Of a DNA stretch of 7,944 bases, positions 1 to 6,538 are shown piece after piece. The stretch lies in NCBI GenBank assembly GCA_041569895.1, contig JBFFXF010000318.1:1-7944 (forward strand), written 5' to 3'. The translations under genes and the position numbers were made by a program. The first letter of the stretch is position 1. Each line of letters begins with the position of its first letter. The notes under the pieces were generated by a model. That model saw nothing but the letters and a program-made list of their open reading frames with translations, was not told where the DNA came from and did no database searches. This DNA is from JBFFXF01 sp041569895. GTDB taxonomy: Bacteria > Planctomycetota > UBA8108 > JACQVS01.

Positions 1-22
1 CCAGGACAGCCGATCGACGACG

Positions 23-781
23 ATGCGCAACCTCCTCCTCGCCACCCGCTGGCCGCTCCTCTTCTGCGCCCGCAGCCGGTTCTTCTGGGTCTGGAATACG
101 ATAATATTATTACTTATATTGTTACTGAGCCGGATCACCTACTTCGAGTTCGAGCGATCCTCGGTTCTGGTCTCGGAATTCTTCCTCTCCACCATTGCGC
201 TCGCCGCCGCTGTCACGTCGGTCGCATTCCACATCAACATGACTTTGCGGCAGAAAGTTCACGGCGAGTGGGGGCTTCTCCTGAGCGGGCCGTGCTCGCC
301 GCTGGCGCTGGTCGGTGGCCTGCTGATCGCCCTCGGCGTCGTCCAGCTCGTGGGGGCGCTGCTCTTCCTGGCGGCCCACTGTGGCGCCCTGGCGCTCTCC
401 GACCGGGCCGTCGACGCGCGCATCCTGGGCTCCTTCGCCGTCGTGCTGCTGAAGATCCTCAGCCTGGGCGCGTTCCATCTCCTGGTGGCGGTGGTGCTGC
501 GCGAGACCTGGGCGCTCATCGCCATGGTGGGGGGCTACCTGCTCGGCCAGATGTCCGAGCTCTTTTACCGGAATGTCGGTCCCGTGCGCCGCTGGCTCCT
601 CGACGTCTTCTACTGCGTCGTCCCCGATCTGAACCCCCTCGGCTACCTCGACGGCGCCGGGCGCCTCGATGTTCCGGTATTCCTCCTCGTCCTCCTCCAC
701 ACGACGCTGTATGTCGGCGTGGTCACTGCACTTGCGGCGCGCGCCGCGGACGCCAACCGGGCCTTCCGGGGGTCGATCTAA
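23..781 (+). CDS. ABC-2-type transporter permease-like integral membrane protein (start possibly outside the window)
   Basis: A 252-residue, very hydrophobic protein with about six membrane spans, at roughly residues 21-37, 52-71, 93-116, 134-158, 163-182 and 216-238. The stretch after span 2 (EWGLLLSGPCSPLALVGG, residues 82-99) resembles the cytoplasmic loop of ABC-2 permeases, where a 'LLsgPvSr..lvlGK' pattern precedes the next span. The segment VVPDLNPLGYLDG (199-211) resembles the 'lPnl..f' motif before the last span of that family. No substrate can be named. The ATPase partner would be expected just upstream, beyond the left edge. The frame has no stop between position 2 and the ATG at 23, and no Shine-Dalgarno sits at a good distance (AGGA at 3-6 is 16 nt away). 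The true start may therefore be further left, or translation may be coupled to an upstream gene. Residues 27-34 use a striking run of A/T-only codons. The family assignment is inferred from loop motifs and topology. Confidence 0.65.
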   Translation: MRNLLLATRWPLLFCARSRFFWVWNTIILLLILLLSRITYFEFERSSVLVSEFFLSTIALAAAVTSVAFHINMTLRQKVHGEWGLLLSGPCSPLALVGGLLIALGVVQLVGALLFLAAHCGALALSDRAVDARILGSFAVVLLKILSLGAFHLLVAVVLRETWALIAMVGGYLLGQMSELFYRNVGPVRRWLLDVFYCVVPDLNPLGYLDGAGRLDVPVFLLVLLHTTLYVGVVTALAARAADANRAFRGSI

Positions 782-800
782 GCGCTTTCCACCTTCCGAT

Positions 801-829
801 TTGCCAGACTCCGTCCGAAAACCTATACT
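801..829 (+). promoter_or_regulatory. Predicted sigma70-type promoter for the metallophosphoesterase gene
   Basis: TTGCCA (801-806) and TATACT (824-829) are separated by exactly 17 bp, close to the consensus -35/-10 arrangement. The site lies in the gap between the permease stop (781) and the GTG at 967. Transcription would start near 836 and leave a leader of about 130 nt. That leader contains a short CCGGG-TCA-CCCGG hairpin (840-852) and a perfect 6-bp inverted repeat GGCAGC-ACTC-GCTGCC (905-920). Either could be a terminator remnant of the upstream gene or a leader structure; neither has a T tract. Confidence 0.6.
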
Positions 830-904
830 TCCCTGCCCCCCGGGTCACCCGGCCACGAGCGGAGCGGGGGGGTTGAGGGGCGCGACACGATTCGCGGGGC
901 CAGG

Positions 905-920
905 GGCAGCACTCGCTGCC
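905..920 (+). other. Leader hairpin upstream of the metallophosphoesterase
   Basis: Perfect 6-bp inverted repeat GGCAGC / GCTGCC with a 4-nt loop (ACTC), ending 46 bp before the GTG start. There is no following T run, so it is not a standard intrinsic terminator. It could be an operator or a simple leader structure. Confidence 0.35.
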
Positions 921-966
921 AATTCAACACGTCTTACTCGCACAGATCCTGGGGGAGGGACGAGTC

Positions 967-1689
967 GTGAGATACGCTGTCGTTTCGGACATCCATGGGA
1001 ACCTGCACGCCCTCGAGGCCGTGCTGGAGGACATCAGGGAACAGGTCGTCGACAACTACATCTGCCTGGGCGACATCGTCGGTTACGGCGCCTACCCCGA
1101 GGAGTGCGTCACGCGCATCCGTGATCTCGGCTTCACGAGCGTCGCCGGCAACCACGACTACGCCGTCCTCGGCAAGATCAGCATCGAGCACTTCAACACG
1201 CTCGCCAAGACGACGACCCTCTGGACGCGGGAGAACCTCACGAGCGCCTCCCTCGACTACCTCGACGGCATGCCGCTCGTGCAGGAGCTCGGCCACATCT
1301 CGGTGGTGCACGGCTCGTACTACTCGCCCGAGCTCTTCGACTACGTGCAGACGTCGTACGACGCCTACCTGAGCCTGTCGAAGATGCACAGCCAGATCTG
1401 CTTCATCGGCCACTCGCACATCCCGGTCACCTTCCTCCAGAACCCCTTCGTGACCTACACCATGAGTCCGGAGGTCGAGGTGCCGAAGAAGGGCAAGGTG
1501 CTGGTGAACGTCGGCAGCGTCGGACAGCCCCGCGACCAGAACCCGAAGGCCTGCTACGCCGTCTATGACGACGACGAGTCGAAGATCTGGATCCGCCGCA
1601 TCCCGTACGACGTCGAGGCCGCCACCGGGGCGATCTCGGAAAAGGGGCTGCCGACGATCCTCGGAGACCGGCTAAAGATCGGCCGCTGA
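967..1689 (+). CDS. Calcineurin-like metallophosphoesterase (COG0639/ApaH-like family)
   Basis: A 240-residue phosphoesterase with the full set of di-metal motifs: SDIHGN (residues 7-12, ligands D8 and H10), GDIVGYG (35-41, D36), GNHD (61-64, N62 and the catalytic-type H63), VHGS (114-117, H115) and GHSH (148-151, H149/H151). These are followed by NVGSVGQPRD (181-190), typical of the small bacterial phosphodiesterase and protein-phosphatase-like branch. The length is normal and the protein is complete and cytoplasmic, with no signal peptide. The start is GTG, chosen because GGAGGGA (954-960) lies 6 nt upstream and the conserved MRYAVVSDIHGN begins right there. The substrate cannot be read from sequence; relatives act on cyclic nucleotides, phosphoproteins or dinucleoside polyphosphates. 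It has its own promoter at 801-829 and converges with tatA, so no operon partner suggests a pathway. The family is certain and the substrate unknown. Confidence 0.93.
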   Translation: MRYAVVSDIHGNLHALEAVLEDIREQVVDNYICLGDIVGYGAYPEECVTRIRDLGFTSVAGNHDYAVLGKISIEHFNTLAKTTTLWTRENLTSASLDYLDGMPLVQELGHISVVHGSYYSPELFDYVQTSYDAYLSLSKMHSQICFIGHSHIPVTFLQNPFVTYTMSPEVEVPKKGKVLVNVGSVGQPRDQNPKACYAVYDDDESKIWIRRIPYDVEAATGAISEKGLPTILGDRLKIGR

Positions 1690-1749
1690 TCCGCCCGCGG
1701 ATCCCGTTCCCGCCGTTCGCGAGGCCAGAGACCGGTCACCCGACCGGTT
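1688..1749. terminator. Convergent intergenic region with two hairpins, possible bidirectional terminator
   Basis: The 75-bp gap between the two converging stops holds two inverted repeats. One is GATCCG-CCCG-CGGATC (1688-1703), overlapping the TGA of the metallophosphoesterase. The other is GACCGGT-CACCCG-ACCGGTT (1730-1749, 7 bp with one G-T pair). Neither is followed by a T tract on either strand, so intrinsic termination is only a guess from the convergent position. Confidence 0.35.
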
Positions 1750-1764
1750 CCGGCCGCCCTCGGC

Positions 1765-2052
1765 TCAGTCGCGCTGGTCGTACTCGCCGCCGCTCTTCTG
1801 CCCCGGCGGCGACGACGAGACGTCCCCCGCCTTGTCGACCTCGTCCTCGACGCCCCGGAGTCCCTTCTTGAACTCGACGATCCCCTTGCCCATGTTGCGG
1901 GCGACCTCGGGGAGCCGCCTCCCGAAGATGATCAGCGCCAGGATCAGGATGATCAGGAGCGGGAAGGGGCCGATATTCTGGATGAATCCCAGCGAGTCGG
2001 TCAACGCGAGCACTGGCACAGCGGCAACGGACGTGGCGAACGTGGCGATCAT
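1765..2052 (-). CDS. tatA: Sec-independent protein translocase subunit TatA/TatE family
   Basis: A 95-residue protein with the TatA layout: one membrane span (about residues 26-43), the FG hinge (F43-G44), then the amphipathic helix RRLPEVARNMGKGIVEFKKGLR (45-66), then a polar disordered tail (67-95). TatA subunits oligomerise in the inner membrane and, with TatC, export folded proteins carrying twin-arginine signals. Two things are unusual. About 23 mostly hydrophobic residues precede the normal N-terminus. The position usually occupied by a polar residue (Gln or Glu) early in the span appears to be Pro31 (IGPFPLLIIL). The ATG at 2050-2052 is supported by GAGG seven nt upstream (2060-2063). 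TatB is possible but less likely, since the tail is short and the helix is of TatA type. No tatC lies next to it. The gene stands alone, converging with the metallophosphoesterase and separated from the LPS operon by a 409-bp gap. Confidence 0.88.
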   Translation of the reverse strand: MIATFATSVAAVPVLALTDSLGFIQNIGPFPLLIILILALIIFGRRLPEVARNMGKGIVEFKKGLRGVEDEVDKAGDVSSSPPGQKSGGEYDQRD

Positions 2053-2122
2053 GGCTCAACCTCGTGGTTGACAGCCGCTCCCGGACCGCGCCGGGAGCTT
2101 CTGAGGGTCGGTCGTCGTGGCA

Positions 2123-2151
2123 CCGGCGGGCGACTCGATTCGCCGCGCCGG
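2123..2151. repeat. GC-rich hairpin upstream of tatA
   Basis: The arms 2123-2133 (CCGGCGGGCGA) and 2140-2151 (TCGCCGCGCCGG) pair over 11 bp with a single bulged base and a 6-nt loop (CTCGAT). If the tatA promoter lies further upstream, this would be in its leader. There is no T tract. Confidence 0.5.
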
Positions 2152-2176
2152 ACCCGACCGCCCTTGTTGGGCTGCC

Positions 2177-2219
2177 TCAAAACCCCGTCTCGGCCTCGGG
2201 CCGACGGAGCGAGTTTTGA
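2177..2219. repeat. Interrupted palindrome with TCAAAAC/GTTTTGA ends
   Basis: The outer arms TCAAAAC (2177-2183) and GTTTTGA (2213-2219) enclose a perfect inner stem TCGGCC-TCG-GGCCGA (2190-2204), with a partly paired interior loop between. The A/T-rich outer arms around a GC-rich tip resemble a palindromic dispersed element or a structured RNA. No function can be assigned. Confidence 0.5.
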
Positions 2220-2344
2220 AACACCCCCTGAGCAGTCGTGTGTGTTCCGGAATCTGCCGCCACGCCCGGCCCGACTGTGACACCGCCGCCGACCTGTTCG
2301 ACGCGCGGCCCGGCCAGCGGGCGCGGGGCGACACTATTCTCGAT

Positions 2345-2388
2345 ATTCTAACCCCGGACGCGCATCATTCTAACCCCGGACGCGCATC
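2345..2388. repeat. Perfect 22-bp tandem duplication
   Basis: The 22-bp unit at 2345-2366, starting ATTCTAACCCCGG, is repeated exactly and without a gap at 2367-2388. It lies just downstream of the LPS-operon terminator and upstream of tatA. On the minus strand each copy carries TAGAAT, resembling a -10 element. Confidence 0.85.
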
Positions 2389-2399
2389 GCGCTGCAATC

Positions 2400-2420
2400 A
2401 AAAAGCGCCCGGCGGCCGGG
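2400..2420 (-). terminator. Rho-independent terminator of the kdsC-lptC-lipoprotein operon
   Basis: On the minus strand, about 40 bp after the lipoprotein stop, CCCGG-CCG-CCGGG (2408-2420) forms a short GC stem. It is followed by a 3-nt spacer and five Ts (2400-2404). Position and orientation fit the end of the LPS operon. The stem is only 5 bp, so the strength is uncertain. Confidence 0.6.
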
Positions 2421-2461
2421 ACAGCCCGCGCGGATCGGTGGCGGCGTCCCCGCGAGCACGC

Positions 2462-3118
2462 TCACTCGTAGTAGCCGTAGAGGTCCTTCCCGAGGCGCGC
2501 CCCGAGCTCGCGCTGCAGCCCGACCTCGATCTTGCGGATGTTGTTCGCGACGTCGAGGTCCATGAAGGGGATGTCGACCTCGTCGCGCCGCGGGTAGAAC
2601 ACCTCGCGCTCCCCGGGCGTCTCGTAGACCGTCTGGCCGGTGACCGCGTCGATGAGCTCGTACTCCATCTTGGCGGAGCCGCGGTAGATGTTGATGTCGT
2701 TCGGCTGCTTGTGCCGGAACTCGGTGATGCGCCCGAGGAGGACGAGGTCGACGTCCACCCCGGCGAGCAGGCGCTGCCAGTCGCGGGGGCGGATGCGCTC
2801 CTCGAGCCACTGGCTGACGTTGCGGATAATTTCTTCCGCCGCCGAGCCGCGCAGGAAGATGCCGACCGCCTGGCTCTCGGCCCACTCCAGGAACGCGCGC
2901 CGCACGGCGTCGCCGCGGGCCGACTCGCCGTACCAGCGCTGGTTGACCCGCGCCGTGAGGTCGCGCAGCGGGATGACCAGCAGCTTCCGCTCGCGCACAT
3001 CGAACCTCGGCTCGACGAACCCGAAGTGGCAGCCGGAGACCACCAGCGTGGCGCAGGCAAGAATGGCCGCTCTGGCCGCGTGAAGTCCTCGACGTCCGCT
3101 CGCTCGATGCTCGTGCAT
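2462..3118 (-). CDS. Putative lipoprotein, CsgG/LpoB-like style, last gene of the LPS operon
   Basis: A 218-residue protein with a lipoprotein signal: basic n-region (HRASGRRGLHAAR), hydrophobic core (residues 15-27) and lipobox VSGC with the lipidated Cys at 30. The mature part begins with a beta-strand-like KLLVIPLRD (45-53), then helices, then VDVDLVLLGRITEF (121-134) and a strand pair around SAKMEYELIDAVTGQTVYET (148-167). The order 'lVIPl.d ... aDlvllGri.ef ... lvD..TG..v' resembles the alpha/beta fold shared by CsgG-, LpoB- and GNA1162-type lipoproteins. The assignment is by pattern only, with no confident family match. His31 at +2 gives no inner-membrane retention signal, so outer-membrane sorting is likely. 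The ATG is 30 bp after the upstream stop, with a weak GAGAAG (3123-3128). Its context suggests a role in LPS export or envelope assembly. LptE is the obvious functional analogue, but I do not see LptE sequence features. Confidence 0.8.
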   Translation of the reverse strand: MHEHRASGRRGLHAARAAILACATLVVSGCHFGFVEPRFDVRERKLLVIPLRDLTARVNQRWYGESARGDAVRRAFLEWAESQAVGIFLRGSAAEEIIRNVSQWLEERIRPRDWQRLLAGVDVDLVLLGRITEFRHKQPNDINIYRGSAKMEYELIDAVTGQTVYETPGEREVFYPRRDEVDIPFMDLDVANNIRKIEVGLQRELGARLGKDLYGYYE

Positions 3119-3148
3119 GCTGCTTCTCGGAAAGAATGCCCGGCTTGG

Positions 3149-6100
3149 TCAGCGCGGAGTCCGGGTCGGGCGAAGGAACTCGACGGGGCCGATGTCCGGC
3201 GAGCGCGAGCCGCGCGACCGGATCCGGAAGCGCGAGCCGTGCTGCGAGAGGATGACGACCTCGTCCGAGACCGACTTGTTGCCGCTCAGTGAAATCTGCA
3301 CCTTGTTTCTCTCGGTGCCGCGAAGGATCAACTGTTGCTTTCCCTCCTCGTAGATCGCCTCGCGGGCCATCGCCTTCATGTTGCCGGCGGTGAGGATCAC
3401 CTCGCCCTCGGCGTACGCCGACTGCACCGCCTGCGAGCCGAGGACGCCCGAGACGATGCGCATCCCGAGGTAATCGGCGCGCAGCTTCCACTCGTCATCG
3501 GGGCCGGCGGCCCCGACCGGAAGCTTGACGTCGGGAGGCGTGTGAAACGCCGCGGTGACGTCGTCGAAGAAGCGCACCACGACCTGGTCGATCGCCGGCG
3601 CGCCGACGGCCTCCGGCAATCGAGTGTACCAGACGCGGATCTCGCGCGAGTCGATCTTGTTGATGCGCTCCCGCCTCGTTCGGCCGTCGACGACGACCAC
3701 CTTCTGCGACAGCGTCTGATAGCGCCCGTCGCGGGAGAAGACGCGCAGCTCCTGGCGCCCGTGGTCGTACTCGAGGTCGTCGCCGTGCAGCTTCAGGTCG
3801 CGGCTGGTGCACTCGACGAAGACCTTCTCCCGCGCCGACAGCGACACGAGCTCGAGCCCGTTGCAGTCGGCCGTCTCGCGCACGGTGGCGATCATGGTGT
3901 CGGTCCGATAATCGAAGACGAGGTAGTCCTTGCTGCGCTTCGCCGTGCCGGGGCCGGAGACGGGTTGCCGCCCGTAGCCGCCATCGCTGCTCTCGAGATG
4001 GAACTTGCCGGTGACGTTGCGGTCGAGCCGCACCGTGCCGTCGACGCGCGAGTAGAGGATCTCCTCGGCGCTCAGCACATCGACGATCTCGCCATCGAGG
4101 CGACGAAACTCCTGGGCGCCCTCGCCGAAGAGGCGCAGCGATTGCGTCGCCGTGTCCCACGTCGCCTCGCGCCCGATCGCCGAGTAGGACGACGCCGACA
4201 CGCCGATGACGCCATCCGGCGCCGCCCACGCCTGGATCCGGCGGATGCTGGCGAGCTCGGGATAGCACGGCGAGCCGATATCGGGCGCGCCGCGACGGAA
4301 CCACTCGAAGAACTCCACCTCGGCCCGGTCGGCGTCCATGGTGAAGCGCGCCTGGCCGCGCGCGACGCCGGGGGGCTCGGTCGCTCGCGCCTCCTGGTCG
4401 GGACGGCCGCGCACGGTGATGCCGCCGTCGAGGTCGGCGGTCCAGTCGTTCTGATCGAAGAGGATGCGTCCCGCCGTCAGCACGCCGCCGCGGAACTCCA
4501 GCTCGGGCCGCGTCGCGTCGGCGTCGCTCGACTGCTCCATCAGCGCCGTCTTCTTCTGATGGTCCCAGACGAGGTTGGGGCCGCGCACGGTGTAGGCGGG
4601 CTCGTCGCCGCCGGGCGCCAGCTCGACGGGCGTCTCGCCGATCGAGCTCGCGACGGCGCTCAGGATACGGCTGCTCTCGTCGAACGCGATGTCGATGCGA
4701 TCGCCCCGGAGGTCGAGCCCGGCGAGGAGCTCGCTGTCGACCTCGCCCGCATCGTCCGGGGGCGTGTCGCCGGTGTCCGGCGTCCGGCTCTCGGAAGGCG
4801 CGCCGCGCGCGCCGTCGGTTTCTTTCTGACGCCGTTCGCGCTCGGCGGCGAGCTCGCGGATGCGCTCGATCTCGGCCTGCTCGAGCCGCACGCGCACGCC
4901 GCCGTCGAGCCGCAGCACGCGGTCGTCGACGAGGAGCACGATGCTGTCGGCCACGCCCGCGCTCTCGCCGCGCTCGAAACGAGGTGGCATGTCCGCCTCG
5001 CCGACCACGGTGGCGGCCCTGGTCTCGCCGTCGTAGGTGAGCTCGCGACCGCGGATCGAGATGCCCTCGCCGCCGACGCTGCGCACGAGCAACCCGTCGG
5101 GCGTCTCCGACGTGGCGACGAAGCGCGACACCGAATCGATCTTCGAGCGACTGCGACGCTCGCCGTCCTCCGATCGGGCGGCGCCGCGCGAACGATCACG
5201 CCGGGCGCCGGTGTCGGTTTCATTGCCGGAGGCCTCGCGGAAGACGACGTCGACATGGTCGGCCGAAAACGCCCAGCGGTCCTCGGGAACCGGCGGCGCG
5301 GCGACATCGTCGCCGGGGTCCTTCTTCTCCTGCTCGTCCTGCGCGCGCACGAAGACGCCCTCGACGGATCCGTCGAGCAGGATGCGGTTCTCGGCGAGAC
5401 GGAAGCGCGCCTCGTCCGCGCTGAACTCGAGACGCCGTCCCTGGAAGAACGGCCTTCCGTCGAGGATCGCGACGCTGCGGCGGAGGTCGTCGTCCTCCGC
5501 GCCCTCGGCGGCGTCGAGCTTGCGCCAGCGGAGCGTGTCGCCGTCGGCGACGAACCCCTTGTGGAACGCGCGCACGCGGCTGCCCTCCCAGGTCGCCTCG
5601 GCGGCGGCGATCTCGGGCGGGCCCGTCTCGTCGTCGCGGATGAGCAGCGCCAGGCGCTGGCAATGGAAGCCGGTGTCGCCGGGCTCGGACACTCCCTCGA
5701 CCTTCTTCGCGACGGGGAAGATCATCACGTCCTTCGAGAACTCGATACGCGGCGGGTCGGCGGTGCGGTCGAGGCCGAGCGGGCCGCTGCACGTGATGGC
5801 GACCTTCTGCGAGCCGTCGACCGGCATGCCGTCGATGCGCGGCACGTTGAGCGAGAAGAGCTCGGCGGATTTCGGATCGACGTAGGTCACGACCGGCGGC
5901 AGGAAGTTGATGCGCTCGAGGTCGGAATCGCCGCGGATGACGCCGTCGAGGCCGCTGGCGCTGGTGATCTCGAGAAGGCTGTTCCTGATGGCGATCGGCT
6001 TGCGCGTGCGGATCGTGTAGACGTAGTGGTCGGGCTTGCGGATGAGGATCTCGAGGTCGTCGAAGGTGATGACGCTGCCGTCATCGGCGCGGCCCGTGCC

Positions 6101-6538
6101 GCCGCCGCGCAGTGTGATGCGCTCCTCGACGTCGAGGCGTCCGCGCGGGAGCTTCTCGTACTCGGCCTCGCGAAACTCGATGACGATGCGCGTGATCGGC
6201 TGCACACCACGCGGGATGTTGCGCGCCACGTCGTCGTAGATCGGAATCTCGAGCTGGCCGTTGTGGAGGACGTAGTGCTGCGGCTCCTGCAGGTCGGTGA
6301 AGCGGAAGACGTCCGGCGGCAGCTCGCCGCGCAGGCGGTAGGCGAGGCGCCCCTTCTGCACGTCGTAGAACGGAAGATCGATGACGCTCTCCTCGTCGGC
6401 CGAAACGCCAGCGCCACCGACCAGCTCCGGGCCTTCCGGGTCGGTGTCGCGCACGCCGGTCGGCGACATGTCGACCGTCAGGTAGAGCGCGAGCAGCATG
6501 ATCGAGAAAACGGCGACGAAGAAGAGTACCGGCCTCAT
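3149..6538 (-). CDS. lptC: Giant LptC/OstA-domain LPS transport bridge-like protein (1129 aa)
   Basis: One N-terminal membrane anchor (residues 4-22) is followed by a long periplasmic part. Residues about 53-130 (FYDVQKGRLAYRLRGELP...) resemble the start of LptC. The rest holds repeated OstA/LptA-type strand patterns ('a.g..l.yd...r.l.l.G.v.v'): about 358-396, 495-551, 605-712, 783-846, 914-935 and 1018-1083. Two charged linkers interrupt them: 400-468, and 552-600 with a coiled-coil-like helix (RLEQAEIERIRELAAERERR) and a Pro/Asp-rich tail. In the Lpt pathway, LptC anchors to the LptBFG transporter and the beta-jellyroll domains of LptC, LptA and LptD join end to end to carry LPS. LptC and LptA are usually near 190 residues each, so this chain is about six times longer and may replace separate LptA units. 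Its ATG overlaps the kdsC stop (ATGA, 6535-6538), with GAGAGG (6547-6552) 8 nt upstream. Family membership is likely; the bridge role is inferred. Confidence 0.8.
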   Translation of the reverse strand: MRPVLFFVAVFSIMLLALYLTVDMSPTGVRDTDPEGPELVGGAGVSADEESVIDLPFYDVQKGRLAYRLRGELPPDVFRFTDLQEPQHYVLHNGQLEIPIYDDVARNIPRGVQPITRIVIEFREAEYEKLPRGRLDVEERITLRGGGTGRADDGSVITFDDLEILIRKPDHYVYTIRTRKPIAIRNSLLEITSASGLDGVIRGDSDLERINFLPPVVTYVDPKSAELFSLNVPRIDGMPVDGSQKVAITCSGPLGLDRTADPPRIEFSKDVMIFPVAKKVEGVSEPGDTGFHCQRLALLIRDDETGPPEIAAAEATWEGSRVRAFHKGFVADGDTLRWRKLDAAEGAEDDDLRRSVAILDGRPFFQGRRLEFSADEARFRLAENRILLDGSVEGVFVRAQDEQEKKDPGDDVAAPPVPEDRWAFSADHVDVVFREASGNETDTGARRDRSRGAARSEDGERRSRSKIDSVSRFVATSETPDGLLVRSVGGEGISIRGRELTYDGETRAATVVGEADMPPRFERGESAGVADSIVLLVDDRVLRLDGGVRVRLEQAEIERIRELAAERERRQKETDGARGAPSESRTPDTGDTPPDDAGEVDSELLAGLDLRGDRIDIAFDESSRILSAVASSIGETPVELAPGGDEPAYTVRGPNLVWDHQKKTALMEQSSDADATRPELEFRGGVLTAGRILFDQNDWTADLDGGITVRGRPDQEARATEPPGVARGQARFTMDADRAEVEFFEWFRRGAPDIGSPCYPELASIRRIQAWAAPDGVIGVSASSYSAIGREATWDTATQSLRLFGEGAQEFRRLDGEIVDVLSAEEILYSRVDGTVRLDRNVTGKFHLESSDGGYGRQPVSGPGTAKRSKDYLVFDYRTDTMIATVRETADCNGLELVSLSAREKVFVECTSRDLKLHGDDLEYDHGRQELRVFSRDGRYQTLSQKVVVVDGRTRRERINKIDSREIRVWYTRLPEAVGAPAIDQVVVRFFDDVTAAFHTPPDVKLPVGAAGPDDEWKLRADYLGMRIVSGVLGSQAVQSAYAEGEVILTAGNMKAMAREAIYEEGKQQLILRGTERNKVQISLSGNKSVSDEVVILSQHGSRFRIRSRGSRSPDIGPVEFLRPTRTPR

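Larger units (their letters stand above)
2053..2461. other. Gene-free 409-bp intergenic region with hairpins and a tandem repeat
   Basis: This is the region between the lipoprotein stop and the tatA start, both on the minus strand. No credible coding sequence is seen. From left to right it contains the tatA Shine-Dalgarno (2060-2063), two inverted repeats (2123-2151 and 2177-2219), a perfect 22-bp tandem duplication (2345-2388) and an intrinsic terminator (2400-2420). A tatA promoter should lie here. On the minus strand each 22-bp repeat supplies a TAGAAT hexamer, but no matching -35 at 16-18 bp is convincing. Confidence 0.6.

Noticed and set aside
122..700. A 192-codon minus-strand frame opposite the permease
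   Set aside because: Highly acidic, Glu/Gln/His-rich antisense product of a membrane gene with no domain; the plus-strand frame has clear membrane spans.
840..852. CCGGG-TCA-CCCGG as terminator of the permease gene
   Set aside because: It lies downstream of the predicted promoter for the next gene, is short, and has no T tract.
2117..3292. A 391-codon open frame on the plus strand across the tatA-lipoprotein gap and the lipoprotein gene
   Set aside because: It crosses the terminator, the tandem repeat and the antisense of a convincing lipoprotein; its composition is low-complexity and no motif is seen.
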